DNA of 64,000 nt from TM7 phylum sp. oral taxon 349. Its GTDB lineage: Bacteria; Patescibacteriota; Saccharimonadia; Saccharimonadales; Saccharimonadaceae. A program made the position numbers and the translations under genes. Below, one piece after another: positions 40,311-49,813 of the stretch; within the stretch, counting starts at the first letter, position 1; every line of letters starts with the position of its first letter. Location of the stretch: assembly GCA_018127705.1 (NCBI GenBank), contig CP072328.1, positions 620,001 to 684,000 of the forward strand. The letters are read 5' to 3'. The notes below the pieces were generated by a model. That model had not been told where the DNA came from, searched no databases, and saw only the letters and a list, made by a program, of their open reading frames with translations.

Positions 40311-42710
40311 ATGAAGACACACGATAAACAATCTATCAAACAATATTTGCGTGCGGTTGATTACCTGACTGTGGCGCAAATCTTTCTAGCAGAAAACCAT
40401 CTACTCAGCCGCGACGTTACATTTGACGACGTAAAATCGCGCATTTTAGGACACTGGGGCAGTGGACCGGGGATTAATTTCGCATACGCGCACCTCAGCT
40501 ACTTCGCAAAACAACACGATCAAGATGCTATGTTTGTGCTTGGTCCAGGACATGGGTTCCCGGCGCTACAAGCCAACTTGTTCCTTGAAGGCACACTCGG
40601 GCATTTTGATCAAAGCATGCAACCGAATCTCGCCGGCATCCGCAAACTGTGCCGTGAATTTAGCTGGCCTTACGGATTTCCTAGCCATTCAAACCCTGAA
40701 ACACCCGGCGTCATTCTAGAGGGTGGGGAGCTTGGCTACGCACTTAGCACGAGCTATGGTGCCGCGATGGATAATCCCAACCTACTAGTAGCATGCTTAA
40801 TAGGAGACGGTGAAGCGGAAACCGGTCCAACCGCTGGCGCATGGCATTTGAACAAGCTATTCAATCCGCGCAAGGACGGTGTCGTACTGCCGATTCTTCA
40901 TCTCAACGGCTACAAAATTTCCGCGCCAACTGTATTCGGGCGTATGAGCAATTACGAACTAATGACATTATTCAGCGGCTACGGTTACGAACCTCGTATT
41001 GTCGACGCGACAAAAGAAGGTGTTGACCCGCACGACGAGATGGCGGCAGCGCTTGAATGGGCGCATGCGCTCGTTGCGGAAATTCGCGCTAGCAGCGACA
41101 AAATTGCACCACGCATGCCGATGATTGTTATGCGCACGCTCAAGGGATGGACAGGACCAAAAGAAGTTGAGGGCAATAAAATTGAAGGAAATTGCCTAGC
41201 ACATCAGACCGTACTCAGCGAGGCAAAGTCCGACCCTGAACAACTGAAGATATTAAACCACTGGCTAAAGAGCTATAAGTTTAACGAACTGTTTAGCGAG
41301 CTCACCGGATTTGGAGACTTCGTAGGCGATATTTTGCCAAGCACGCCTGAAAAACGCCTCGGTATGAGTAAACACGCGCACGGCGGCGATGGTGTTTATA
41401 AACCGCTCATATTACCGAATGTCAACGACTTCGCCGAAGATGCCGAAACGCCCGGTACAATCGGCTCAAGCAGTATGCGACGCGCCGGTGCCTATTTAGC
41501 AGAGGTCTTCCGCCAAAATGCTGACAACAAAAATTTTCGTTTCATGAGTCCAGACGAAACATACTCAAATAAACTTGATGAAATCTTCCAAGCTACCAGC
41601 CGCAGCTGGCAGTGGCCGATCATGAGCTGGGATAAGGATCTCTCGCAAGACGGGCGCGTCATGGAGATGCTCAGCGAGCACAATATGCAAGGTCTAATGC
41701 AGGGCTACGTCTTAACTGGTCGCCACGCAATGTTCGCAAGCTACGAGGCATTCTTGCAAGTTGTCTCAAGCATGGTTGATCAATATGCTAAATTCCTCAC
41801 ACAAAGCCGTAGCGTTGCTTGGCGCGGCACGATTCCGAGCCTGAATTATATTCTCACATCAAGCGGCTGGCGGCAAGATCACAACGGCTTCAGCCATCAA
41901 AACCCTGGCTTTATTGATGACATTCTGCGCCGCCAAAGCAACTTTTCGAACGTTTATTTTCCATCAGACGGCAATGTCACGCTCGTATGCCTTGAAGAAA
42001 TGTTATCAAGCGTACGTCAAATCAACGCGCTCGTTGCCGGTAAAACGCTTGAGCCACGCTGGCTATCAACCGAATTAGCACGCCAGCAGGTCAGCGAAGG
42101 TTTGATGATTTGGGATTTCGCTAGCGATGAAAACCCAGATATCGTAATGGCAGCTTGCGGCGACTACCCGACAAAGGAAACGATGGCAGCAATTGATATC
42201 ATCAAAACCGAATGTCCGGCGGCAAAAATCCGCTGCGTTAATGTGTCCAGCCTAACAACCATGGGACTTGGTACGCTACGCAATGTTGCAACGCAAAAGA
42301 AATTCGACGAGATCTTTACGCACGATAAACCAGTCATTTTCAATTTCCACGGCTATCCGCAAACACTTAAGTCGATTCTATTCAACTATGACGTGCATTC
42401 GCACCGCTTTGACATTCGCGGTTACAAGGAGATCGGCAGCACAACGACACCATTTGACATGCACGTACGCAATGAGACTAGTCGTTACGATCTCGCGATC
42501 GCTGCGCTGCGGCAACTCGGACGGTGCGGTATCATGCCGTTTGAAGAGGCTGAACACCGCGCTGCAATCTACCAAGCGAAAATCGATGAAAACACCGCTT
42601 ATATCAAAACAAACGGCGTTGATTTACCAGAGATTGACGCCTGGGTGTGGCCAGCAGCGCGCGGCGAAGCGCAAACCGCTGAAGAAGCGTGGCACGGGCA
42701 AACGAACTAA
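40311..42710 (+). CDS. xfp: Xylulose-5-phosphate/fructose-6-phosphate phosphoketolase
   Basis: 799 aa, normal for the family. TATAAT (40296-40301) is 9 nt before the ATG. ThDP-dependent motifs: GHWGSGPGINFAYAHL, FVLGPGHGFPALQ, IGDGEAETGPTAGAWH (ThDP/metal site) and SGWRQDHNGFSHQNPGF in the C-terminal half. It splits xylulose-5-P (or fructose-6-P) with phosphate to acetyl phosphate and a triose or tetrose phosphate. In an organism without a TCA cycle this gives ATP through acetate kinase. It ends 4 nt inside the convergent plsC gene. Confidence 0.96.
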   Translation: MKTHDKQSIKQYLRAVDYLTVAQIFLAENHLLSRDVTFDDVKSRILGHWGSGPGINFAYAHLSYFAKQHDQDAMFVLGPGHGFPALQANLFLEGTLGHFDQSMQPNLAGIRKLCREFSWPYGFPSHSNPETPGVILEGGELGYALSTSYGAAMDNPNLLVACLIGDGEAETGPTAGAWHLNKLFNPRKDGVVLPILHLNGYKISAPTVFGRMSNYELMTLFSGYGYEPRIVDATKEGVDPHDEMAAALEWAHALVAEIRASSDKIAPRMPMIVMRTLKGWTGPKEVEGNKIEGNCLAHQTVLSEAKSDPEQLKILNHWLKSYKFNELFSELTGFGDFVGDILPSTPEKRLGMSKHAHGGDGVYKPLILPNVNDFAEDAETPGTIGSSSMRRAGAYLAEVFRQNADNKNFRFMSPDETYSNKLDEIFQATSRSWQWPIMSWDKDLSQDGRVMEMLSEHNMQGLMQGYVLTGRHAMFASYEAFLQVVSSMVDQYAKFLTQSRSVAWRGTIPSLNYILTSSGWRQDHNGFSHQNPGFIDDILRRQSNFSNVYFPSDGNVTLVCLEEMLSSVRQINALVAGKTLEPRWLSTELARQQVSEGLMIWDFASDENPDIVMAACGDYPTKETMAAIDIIKTECPAAKIRCVNVSSLTTMGLGTLRNVATQKKFDEIFTHDKPVIFNFHGYPQTLKSILFNYDVHSHRFDIRGYKEIGSTTTPFDMHVRNETSRYDLAIAALRQLGRCGIMPFEEAEHRAAIYQAKIDENTAYIKTNGVDLPEIDAWVWPAARGEAQTAEEAWHGQTN

Positions 42711-43438
42711 ACAGGTATTTCTTCACCGTTTTCAAGCACGATTGTATGTCTTGGCCTCAATGAAATACGCTCGTCAACGTATGGCAACCCAGCGAGATTT
42801 GCTGTTTCGCGCATTGCTATATCAACAACGTGCTGTAGGACGCGGCGTTTCTGCGTGCTATCATTAGTATTCTTAAACACTTCATAGTCTGTCTCGTATT
42901 CGATTGGTGCACCAATCGTAACATCAATTGGCTTATCGTTTGGCGTAAGAGAATCCAAGTCATCCATTGCCACGTCCCGGCTAATGCCAACCGGCAGTAG
43001 ATCTACGTCGACACCACAATCACGCGCCGCTAAGAGCACCCGAGACGCGCCTGTTCTCCCTTTTGTAACGCGGTGCTCGCCAGTGTATGCACCCTCCGGA
43101 AAAACCAGCACAGACCAGCCATCTTGGATTGCTCGCACCGCCATATCAAGCCCGACTTCAACTCTATCGCGCCCGCCATGAACTTCAAGCGGAATGCCAT
43201 ACAGAGTCTGCTCAATAAGCCGCCGACGCGCTTTGTGCTCCTCTGTGTCACGCTTCCACATAAGCCGTGAGCTCATCACTACCTGGCAGGCTTCAGACAA
43301 AACGTACGGGACGGCAAATATATCAAGCAGGCTCGTGTGGTTTGCGACAATCAGAGATGGATTTTCGATATGTGCATCACCTTTAGCCTTAATTCTCATC
43401 TTTCGACCAATATCTTGCAATAGAGGCTTCTTTTCCAT
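42707..43438 (-). CDS. plsC: 1-acyl-sn-glycerol-3-phosphate acyltransferase-like (PlsC)
   Basis: 243 aa. Acyltransferase motifs: NHTSLLD (NHx4D), then SRLMWKR, GGRDR and VFPEGAYTG (FPEG). It transfers a fatty acyl group to lysophosphatidate or a similar acceptor at the membrane. It lacks a clear N-terminal transmembrane helix, so it probably binds the membrane peripherally. Its ATG overlaps the stop of the SGNH hydrolase gene by one base (TAATG), so the pair is co-translated. CPR bacteria often rely on host lipids, and remodelling of imported lysolipids is a plausible role. Confidence 0.85.
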   Translation of the reverse strand: MEKKPLLQDIGRKMRIKAKGDAHIENPSLIVANHTSLLDIFAVPYVLSEACQVVMSSRLMWKRDTEEHKARRRLIEQTLYGIPLEVHGGRDRVEVGLDMAVRAIQDGWSVLVFPEGAYTGEHRVTKGRTGASRVLLAARDCGVDVDLLPVGISRDVAMDDLDSLTPNDKPIDVTIGAPIEYETDYEVFKNTNDSTQKRRVLQHVVDIAMRETANLAGLPYVDERISLRPRHTIVLENGEEIPV

Positions 43439-44013
43439 TACAACCTTTCTTGAATGTAATTTCTGACTATTTTTGCAACTCTGTCGTGCCCGCGTGGCGA
43501 AAAATGTAATCCGTCAGACAGCGGAAGCCTACCCAGCACAATCGTATCGCCCAGCTCGGTACGACGCGTTATTAGCTGCTGCTGTACCGCAAGCGACTTC
43601 GATGTAAATTCCGGCCCAGATGTATCGTCAACCGCAAACGGTGGCGGCAAAATATATACGACGCGCACACCACTAGCGCATTCAGCATACCATGTTAAAT
43701 CAGCTATGATATCATCGGCCGCTCGGTGAAATCGTTGCTGCAAATCATTCGTACCGAGTGCAATAATCACCAAGTCGACGGGAAGTGCTGCATGTAAACA
43801 TTCAACAAAATAATCGTGTCCATTTTTATGCGGCTTATCAGTACGAAAACTGCCTGCAACACGTCCACATACACCGTCAACAACAATATCCACCCGCCTG
43901 CGCAGCATACGGCGCACTTGATTCGCCCAGCGGCGACTATACGGTATGCGGCTTCCTCCAAAACGTGCACCCCATACATTTGAATCGCCATATATCAAAA
44001 TTCGTTGCCTCAT
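43438..44013 (-). CDS. SGNH/GDSL-family hydrolase
   Basis: 191 aa. Blocks I, III and V of SGNH enzymes are seen: IYGDSNVWG (nucleophile Ser), ALGTNDL (Gly/Asn oxyanion site) and DGLHFSPRGHD (catalytic Asp-x-x-His). Members are esterases, lysophospholipases or deacetylases. Coupling to plsC suggests lipid or lysolipid turnover: one enzyme removes an acyl chain and the other adds one. No signal peptide, so it works in the cytoplasm. Confidence 0.87.
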   Translation of the reverse strand: MRQRILIYGDSNVWGARFGGSRIPYSRRWANQVRRMLRRRVDIVVDGVCGRVAGSFRTDKPHKNGHDYFVECLHAALPVDLVIIALGTNDLQQRFHRAADDIIADLTWYAECASGVRVVYILPPPFAVDDTSGPEFTSKSLAVQQQLITRRTELGDTIVLGRLPLSDGLHFSPRGHDRVAKIVRNYIQERL

Positions 44014-44122
44014 TCTCTGCGTAGCGCCCTACCTTTCACTCCAAATCATTATTTTTCCCATTGTAGCACAAACTCTAATAATCAAGCTTTTCAAGCCTCT
44101 GCAAAACCGGTAAGATAGGATA

Positions 44123-45469
44123 GTGAAACAGCCACGATACGAAACAGTGACGCTCGAAAAGATTGTCGGCGGCGGGCAAGCACTCGGAACGCTAAGCGAT
44201 GGACGCAAATGCTTCGTGTGGGGTGGATTGCCAGACGAGACCGTGACATTTCGCGTAACAAAAAAGAAAGCGCATTTTGTTGAAGGTAGCGTCACCGAAG
44301 TCCTACACGCCTCGCCCGAGCGCATCGCACCGCGCGACGCCGATAGCTACCTGAGTACAAGCCCGTGGCAAATCATGACGTTTAGCGCCGAACAGCGCTA
44401 CAAGGCAGCGCTGATTGAAGAAGCCTTTAAGCTGCATACTATTGTATTGCCGCACAAAATCAACGTGTATACTGATGGACGCGAATTTCAATACCGCAAT
44501 AAGGTAGAATTTAGCTGGTTTAGCGAGAGAGCAGGCGAATCGTACCCCGATACGCTTGACCTCGCATTCTTCCGTCGTGGCAGCAAAGGCAAAATCATCG
44601 TCAATGAATGTAGTTTATTGCCGCCCGAAGTCATAGCGCTCGCGCATAGTGTCCGCGATATACTACGCCGCAAACATATATCTGCTCGCCAATTAAAAAC
44701 ATTACTCATTCGTAGCAATCAACAGGGAAGCTGCGTTTGGCAGCTGTACATAAAAGATAGACTAGCAGACGCCATTACGCACGAAGAGGCAGAGGCACTA
44801 TCCGCGCAGGGCGGGGAAATCATCTATTCTGACCCACGCAGTCCAGCTAGCCGCATCACCGCACGCCTCGCAAAATTTGGCGTTACCACACTCACCGATA
44901 CAATTCTTGGCACGCCATTTCGCTATGCTTGCGAGGGATTTTTTCAGGTAAATATACCTACATACGAGCAAGCTTTGCGTGATATACAAGAGTGGGTTTC
45001 CTATCCAAAATATACAACACTTGCTGGCAATAATTTCAACAGAAAGAGCCCCTCGGTGATTGACCTCTACGCCGGCGTCGGCACAATCGGACTGACCGTT
45101 GGCGGCGATAACGTCACGCTCATTGAAATCAACGAGTTCGCTGTCGCTGAAATGCAACGCAACATCGCCGCCCTCGGGCGCGCCAATGCCCGCGCCATCC
45201 TCGCCCCCAGCGAAAAAGCTCTCGACTTCATCACCCCTAACCACATTGTCATCGTCGACCCACCGCGCGCCGGATTACACGCTGACGTTGTCGCCAAATT
45301 GCTTGAAGCTACACCACCGCGTATTATCTATCTTAGCTGCAACCCTATCACTCAAGCTCGCGACATCGCCCTTCTTGCTAAGGAATATAGCATCCACACC
45401 CACCAGGGTTACAACTTTTTTCCACGCACGCCGCATATCGAGCATCTCGTCGTATTAGATAGAAAATAG
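44123..45469 (+). CDS. 23S rRNA (uracil-5-)-methyltransferase, RlmD/TrmA family
   Basis: 448 aa from GTG 44123 (AGGAT just upstream; a leaderless start is possible). An N-terminal TRAM domain (LEKIVGGGQALG, then FVWGGLPDETVTFRV) is followed by a Rossmann methylase: VIDLYAGVGTIGL (SAM site), IVDPPRAGL and the catalytic Cys in LSCNPITQARDI. The FeS cysteine cluster typical of RlmD is not evident, so the precise target (U1939, U747 or tRNA U54) stays open. Confidence 0.87.
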   Translation: MKQPRYETVTLEKIVGGGQALGTLSDGRKCFVWGGLPDETVTFRVTKKKAHFVEGSVTEVLHASPERIAPRDADSYLSTSPWQIMTFSAEQRYKAALIEEAFKLHTIVLPHKINVYTDGREFQYRNKVEFSWFSERAGESYPDTLDLAFFRRGSKGKIIVNECSLLPPEVIALAHSVRDILRRKHISARQLKTLLIRSNQQGSCVWQLYIKDRLADAITHEEAEALSAQGGEIIYSDPRSPASRITARLAKFGVTTLTDTILGTPFRYACEGFFQVNIPTYEQALRDIQEWVSYPKYTTLAGNNFNRKSPSVIDLYAGVGTIGLTVGGDNVTLIEINEFAVAEMQRNIAALGRANARAILAPSEKALDFITPNHIVIVDPPRAGLHADVVAKLLEATPPRIIYLSCNPITQARDIALLAKEYSIHTHQGYNFFPRTPHIEHLVVLDRK

Positions 45470-45677
45470 GAAGAATCACACAATCTCCTCAAAACCCGAT
45501 AGAGCTAACCGCTATAAACGACTGCCTCACCTAGCAATTCAATCAGTGCTGTTACTTATCCTTCATAATGTTTAATGCTGCGTAGGCCAAGCTTAGCGAG
45601 ATTAATGTCGTAAGAATTATTCTATTAAGGAGTGTGGCACGTTGCCTATCTGTACGGCAGCGTGCGATAATTATCAT

Positions 45678-46493
45678 ATGACAAATCAGAAAACTACTGT
45701 ATCGTATTGGCGCAAACAGGAAAAAACTAAACCGTTATTTCCCGATATTGAATGGGCGAAACCAGAGCAGCGAGCGCAACGCGGACGCCTAGGGCTTGTT
45801 GGCGGCAATAAACTCGGTTTCGCAGGCGTCGCCGAGGCATATCAAACTGCGCTGAACACCGGAGCGGGAGAGGTTCATGTCGTACTGCCAGACGCGCTGA
45901 AACGTTCAATTCCTTCCACCATGGCTAATGTTATCTTTGCGCCAAGCAATCCAAGCGGCAGTTTGGCTCGCGGCGCTATCAACGAACTACGCGCGCTTGG
46001 CAGCTGGAGCACAGGATTACTACTCGCAGGCGATGCTGGGCGCAATAGTGAAACCGCCATCGTCTATAGCGATCTGCTTAGTAAATACGATGGTTCGCTT
46101 GTTGTCACGCGCGACGCAGTTGACCTAGTACGCAACGATGCTGAGGCAATCGCCACCCGCCCGCGTACAGTGCTCGTACTAAGCTTTGCGCAGCTACAAA
46201 AATTATTCCGCGAATTGTATTATCCTAAAATTCTGACATTTAGCATGCCTCTGCTGCAACTGGTTGAAACGCTGCATAAATTTACCATCACATACCCACT
46301 GACGATCGTAACATTGCACCGCGATACGCTCATCATTGCGCATGGCGGCGAAGTTGTAACGACCGATTGGCACGACCCGATGCGCGTATGGCGGGGCGAA
46401 ACCGCTGCGCGCGCTGCGACCTATCTATTGTGGACGCCGAGTCAGCCACTTGAAGCTATCACAACAAGTGTCGCCGCACAATCCGTATTATAG
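45678..46493 (+). CDS. ADP/ATP-dependent NAD(P)H-hydrate dehydratase-like protein (YjeF C-terminal fold)
   Basis: 271 aa from ATG 45678 (45642 is less likely because it lies across the probable promoter). The ribokinase-like fold is suggested by RGRLGLVGGNKLGFAGVAEA, NTGAGEVHVVLP, GLLLAGDAGRN (in place of the usual GPGLG) and VVTRDAVDLV. NnrD enzymes repair damaged NAD(P)HX. The final GLG..(N/G)xGTGD motif is poorly kept (MRVWRGETAARAATYLLW), so activity may be altered. The gene ends before a strong bidirectional terminator. Confidence 0.65.
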   Translation: MTNQKTTVSYWRKQEKTKPLFPDIEWAKPEQRAQRGRLGLVGGNKLGFAGVAEAYQTALNTGAGEVHVVLPDALKRSIPSTMANVIFAPSNPSGSLARGAINELRALGSWSTGLLLAGDAGRNSETAIVYSDLLSKYDGSLVVTRDAVDLVRNDAEAIATRPRTVLVLSFAQLQKLFRELYYPKILTFSMPLLQLVETLHKFTITYPLTIVTLHRDTLIIAHGGEVVTTDWHDPMRVWRGETAARAATYLLWTPSQPLEAITTSVAAQSVL

Positions 46494-46580
46494 TATCTCC
46501 AAACAGAGCAGACTAAAACGATAAGCACCGACCGTAAAGGGAGAAAGTAGTTACACTTACTTCACGCATCATTCCAACAA

Positions 46581-46620
46581 AAATACCCGGGGAGATATAT
46601 CCCCGGGTATTTCGTTTGGT
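46581..46620. terminator. Bidirectional terminator between convergent genes
   Basis: AAATACCCGGGGA (46581-46593), loop GATATA, TCCCCGGGTATTT (46600-46612): a perfect 13-bp stem with A/T runs on both sides, between the dehydratase-like gene and the surface-protein gene. Confidence 0.9.
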
Positions 46621-46630
46621 ACAGATTTGT

Positions 46631-47761
46631 TTATTGTAGTTGGCGGCGACTCATGACGTATGCGGTAGCGACGGCGGCTAAGCTGCCTAGGCCAACCAGC
46701 GGAGCGACCATGCTGCCCAGACCAGTGTGCGGCAATTCATTCGGCGGAGTTGTTGGTGTTTCGCACTTCGACATGTCAGTTGTGTACTCGTCGTTCAGAT
46801 CACTCTTCTTGACTGTCACGATTGACTTATCCTTGATGCGGCAAACCTTCACATTTTCACAGTCCGACAAGTTCTTTGAATGCTTCTCTTGGTTAAACTC
46901 GCTTTGTTTGATAGTAACGATGTTACCAGTTTTCAGTTCACAGACTTGCATCTTTTCACAGTCCGACAAGTTCTTTGAATGCTTTTTGCTGTCGAATTCG
47001 CTTTCGCGGATCGTGACAATCGTGCTGCTTTCAAGCTCGCAGACTTGGATTTGTTTACAGTCGTTTACGTCTTTCGAGTATTTCTTGCTATCAAACTCTT
47101 TTTCTTTGATCGTAACGATTTTGTAGCTCGTTAGGTCACAGACTTGGATTTGTTTACAGTCGTTTATGTCTTTCGAGTAGCGGTTACTGTCAAACTCGTT
47201 CTCTTTAATCGTAACAATTTTATTTGTTGTTAGGTCACAGACTTGGATGTTCTTGTACTGATAGGTTGCAAAACCCCAGACCGGATTACCACAGTCCTTA
47301 ATCACCGCAGCGATAAACTTGCCATAGCTGTCAAACCAGACGAATGCTTCAAAGTGATCATAGAGGAAGCTGTTGCCAACCTCAAACATATAGTACGTAT
47401 GGCCGTCAACCGTGTCTGGACCACGCGATGCACCTGGGTAACGCGTATTACGCTGGATTGTACGAGCGCCTGTTGCAACCGTTTGACCGTCAACGACGAC
47501 ACGGCCATCCCTATAGACCGTACCTGTTTTCATACCGGTACCGTTTATCATAGAATCATTGATATAGTATCGGTTGTAAAGCGTCTTCATGTGGCTACTG
47601 CCATAGTACGTGTCTTTCAACGACTGATGCGTTGGCGTACCACACTCTACAACGTTAATGTATCCATCACAGACAGCATGTGCCGGCAACGCATACCAGA
47701 TACCGGCAGCAACCGCGACGCTCGCGACCGCTCCGATAACAATTTTCTTTAGGCTTATCAT
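46631..47761 (-). CDS. Sortase-anchored surface protein with Cys-paired repeats and LPHTG signal
   Basis: 376 aa. N-terminal signal peptide (KKIVIGAVASVAVAAGIWY, cleavage near AHA). A ~120-aa unique domain precedes five tandem repeats of about 33 residues (residues ~165-335) with the form VCDL...IVTIKE.EFDS.KYSKD..DC. One Cys sits at each repeat start and one at its end, so intra-repeat disulfides are likely. The C-terminus is a sorting signal: ELPHTG, a hydrophobic span (MVAPLVGLGSLAAVATAYVM), then SRRQLQ. It should be fixed to the envelope by a sortase; one is encoded 2 kb away. Role may be in host contact. Confidence 0.88.
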   Translation of the reverse strand: MISLKKIVIGAVASVAVAAGIWYALPAHAVCDGYINVVECGTPTHQSLKDTYYGSSHMKTLYNRYYINDSMINGTGMKTGTVYRDGRVVVDGQTVATGARTIQRNTRYPGASRGPDTVDGHTYYMFEVGNSFLYDHFEAFVWFDSYGKFIAAVIKDCGNPVWGFATYQYKNIQVCDLTTNKIVTIKENEFDSNRYSKDINDCKQIQVCDLTSYKIVTIKEKEFDSKKYSKDVNDCKQIQVCELESSTIVTIRESEFDSKKHSKNLSDCEKMQVCELKTGNIVTIKQSEFNQEKHSKNLSDCENVKVCRIKDKSIVTVKKSDLNDEYTTDMSKCETPTTPPNELPHTGLGSMVAPLVGLGSLAAVATAYVMSRRQLQ

Positions 47762-47963
47762 TACTTCCTCCTTTTACGCCTCTGTACCTCACATTAGCTT
47801 ATGGTTCCATAATAGCACAATCTTTATTTATTGTCAATAATAATACATAAAAATAAGCGGAATTCAATAACTTTTAGCTTTCTTAGGCAACTTTAGGCAA
47901 GACTTTCGGTAAAAATTCGCCAAAAAAGATGGCATATGCTATACTTACGTAGACAATTTCTAC

Positions 47964-48050
47964 GCCGCGGTGGTGGAATTGGTAGACACGTTAGACTCAA
48001 AATCTGATGTCCGTATGGACGTGCCGGTTCAAGTCCGGCCCGCGGTACCA
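47964..48050 (+). tRNA. tRNA-Leu (anticodon CAA)
   Basis: 87 nt with a long variable arm (TGTCCGTATGGACG), typical of class II tRNAs. Acceptor GCCGCGG/CCGCGGT with ACCA encoded; anticodon stem TTAGA/TCTGA with loop CTCAAAA gives CAA. A -10 box TATACT is about 20 nt upstream. Confidence 0.95.
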
Positions 48051-48059
48051 ATGAAGATG

Positions 48060-48106
48060 TTCCAGACAGTACGATCTTAAAAGCTCGTTGACCTCTGGAA
48101 TTTTTT
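48060..48106 (+). terminator. tRNA-Leu terminator
   Basis: TTCCAGA (48060-48066) pairs with TCTGGAA (48094-48100), followed by TTTTTT. Confidence 0.75.
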
Positions 48107-48109
48107 CAT

Positions 48110-48617
48110 TTTTACATATTTCACAAAATATTCTATACTATGTATTTCAAGATTATTAGCATATCAACGCTTCCTTTCGTTTTTGGTCGTTTTTACGAGT
48201 ATATAAATTTAGTTTGTTGCTCCAACTTCAATGAATCACCCTCCATGCGTATTCAAAAGCTAGAGTGCTTCTTCCAAGAGAAAGGGCACCCGTACACCGA
48301 GCGTAACCTTGCAACCTTGCGCAAGCTGCAATCCCTTCGTTCCTAACGCTATGCACCGTGGCGTCCGGCTGATTACCGCGAACACTTAACAGGATATTGA
48401 ATTAGCGCAGTAACAGGAAGTAGATCCACAATCTTTTAGTATCGCTCAATGCGATGCTGACTAACCTTACTGAGTTTTTTGCGGTTGATCAAGATTTAGC
48501 GTGGAATCGTAAGCAAAAATTGCTTATTTTCTCTAAAAAAATAGAATTTGAGGCTGCTTAACAGAGATAGATAAAGTACAATAAGAAATGAATGAAGTTA
48601 ACAAAAGTGTCTAACTA
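48110..48617 (+). other. Gap with short gene fragments
   Basis: Two open fragments are visible: 48140-48346 (ending RNLATLRKLQSLRS) and 48454-48561 (35 aa, starting MLTNLTEFFAVDQDLAWNRK). Neither has a good ribosome-binding site or a family I know. They may be debris of an accessory gene near the tRNA. Confidence 0.3.
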
Positions 48618-49115
48618 ATGCAGCAATTCACCCAAAAATATACCATCATTCAACTCTTTAAAGATATACCTGAAGGTACGCAATTTTCAGCAAGCAATTG
48701 GCCACTCCATGTAACCATAGCGGATACCTTTGCGATTGATTGGGATGTGCCAACCATGGTAGAAAAGCTTACCCAATTATTAAGCTCTCGTACATCAGCA
48801 ACCTCAGTCGTTGAAAATGATAGATTCTTTGGCGATCAAAGACAGGTGCGGGTAGCCTTACTCAAGAAAACTGACGATTTAGTAAAACTTCACCAAGATG
48901 TCATCAAGGTACTTGAACGGGGTGGCTGGAAACCAAATGACCCGCAGTTTGCGAAAGAAGGATTCTTGCCACACTCAACCGTACAAAAACACACCCGCTT
49001 AAATAAAGGTGATGAAGTGATATTTAACGCGCTAACTATCATCGATATGTTTCCTGGCGAAAACCCATATCAGCGGAGAGTTATCAAGACAATCAAAATC
49101 AGCGATGCCGGATAG
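48618..49115 (+). CDS. 2H phosphoesterase / 2'-5' RNA ligase-like protein
   Basis: 165 aa. Two HxT/S motifs mark the 2H fold: WPLHVTIADTF (near residue 28) and FLPHSTVQK (near 118). Relatives process 2'-5' or cyclic phosphodiester bonds in RNA or nucleotides (ThpR, LigT, YjcG). No ribosome-binding site stands out. It lies alone downstream of tRNA-Leu, so a role in RNA end repair is possible but cannot be deduced. Confidence 0.8.
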   Translation: MQQFTQKYTIIQLFKDIPEGTQFSASNWPLHVTIADTFAIDWDVPTMVEKLTQLLSSRTSATSVVENDRFFGDQRQVRVALLKKTDDLVKLHQDVIKVLERGGWKPNDPQFAKEGFLPHSTVQKHTRLNKGDEVIFNALTIIDMFPGENPYQRRVIKTIKISDAG

Positions 49116-49813
49116 CCTATAACTTCCTTGATTATTGCTTTATAACCAAGGAAGTTTTCTAAAGCTATAGGCGAACAATTAAAATCTCGCATAGAGACAA
49201 CCCAGTCCGAACAAAAACTAAAAGGCCTACTTATTAACCAACTCAAGTAGCCTAGAGTTACTAAAAATACAGAGAAACAAAAAACTATCCAACAAAACAA
49301 AGAGCTGGAGGCAATTACGATAGTATGAGCGTTGATTTTGTGTGAACTGCGCTTAATGCCGCTACGTGATTACCGAATTTTGCATATTGCCAATTGCATC
49401 TAATACTTGATTGTAGTAATTACTGTCATATTCATTAGGGTTTCGGGTATTTATGACAACTTCCACGCCGTGATAGTGTAGTTTGGCAAAAAACGGATAG
49501 AAGTATTTTCATCCTCTTTTCAGTGATAAAAGATCTTTCAATAATCGCTCTTCATTCTTACTATTCATCAAGCTGCACATAGAATGCCATTAAAACGTGC
49601 CCTGACTGAAAAGGGCGCTCTTACCGAACAGCTCCACGACAGGTCAATGTAAAATACCGCGAACGTAGCGATAAATTTTACCTAAGGCGAAGTTTTTATT
49701 TTTACCTAAGAATAAGCGGTCTAGCCCGTGCTGTACGTGTATTCAATGGTGTATCGTTAGCAACCAATCACTTTTGTGTTCATGCCCCAAATACGCTATA
49801 CTATGACACATAT
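49115..49813. other. Long intergenic stretch beginning with a nested hairpin
   Basis: GCCTATA (49115-49121) and AACTTCCTTG (49121-49130) pair with CAAGGAAGTT (49147-49156) and TATAGGC (49166-49172), a nested stem that overlaps the phosphoesterase gene's last codons and may terminate it. The rest (to 49796) is AT-rich with no credible gene. The sortase -10 box TATACT is at 49797-49802. Confidence 0.5.

Noticed and set aside
46760-47240. CRISPR-like repeats in the 46.7-47.2 kb region
   Set aside because: The periodic similarity comes from the five protein repeats of the LPHTG surface protein; unit lengths and codon-level divergence do not fit a CRISPR array. No CRISPR array was seen in the window.
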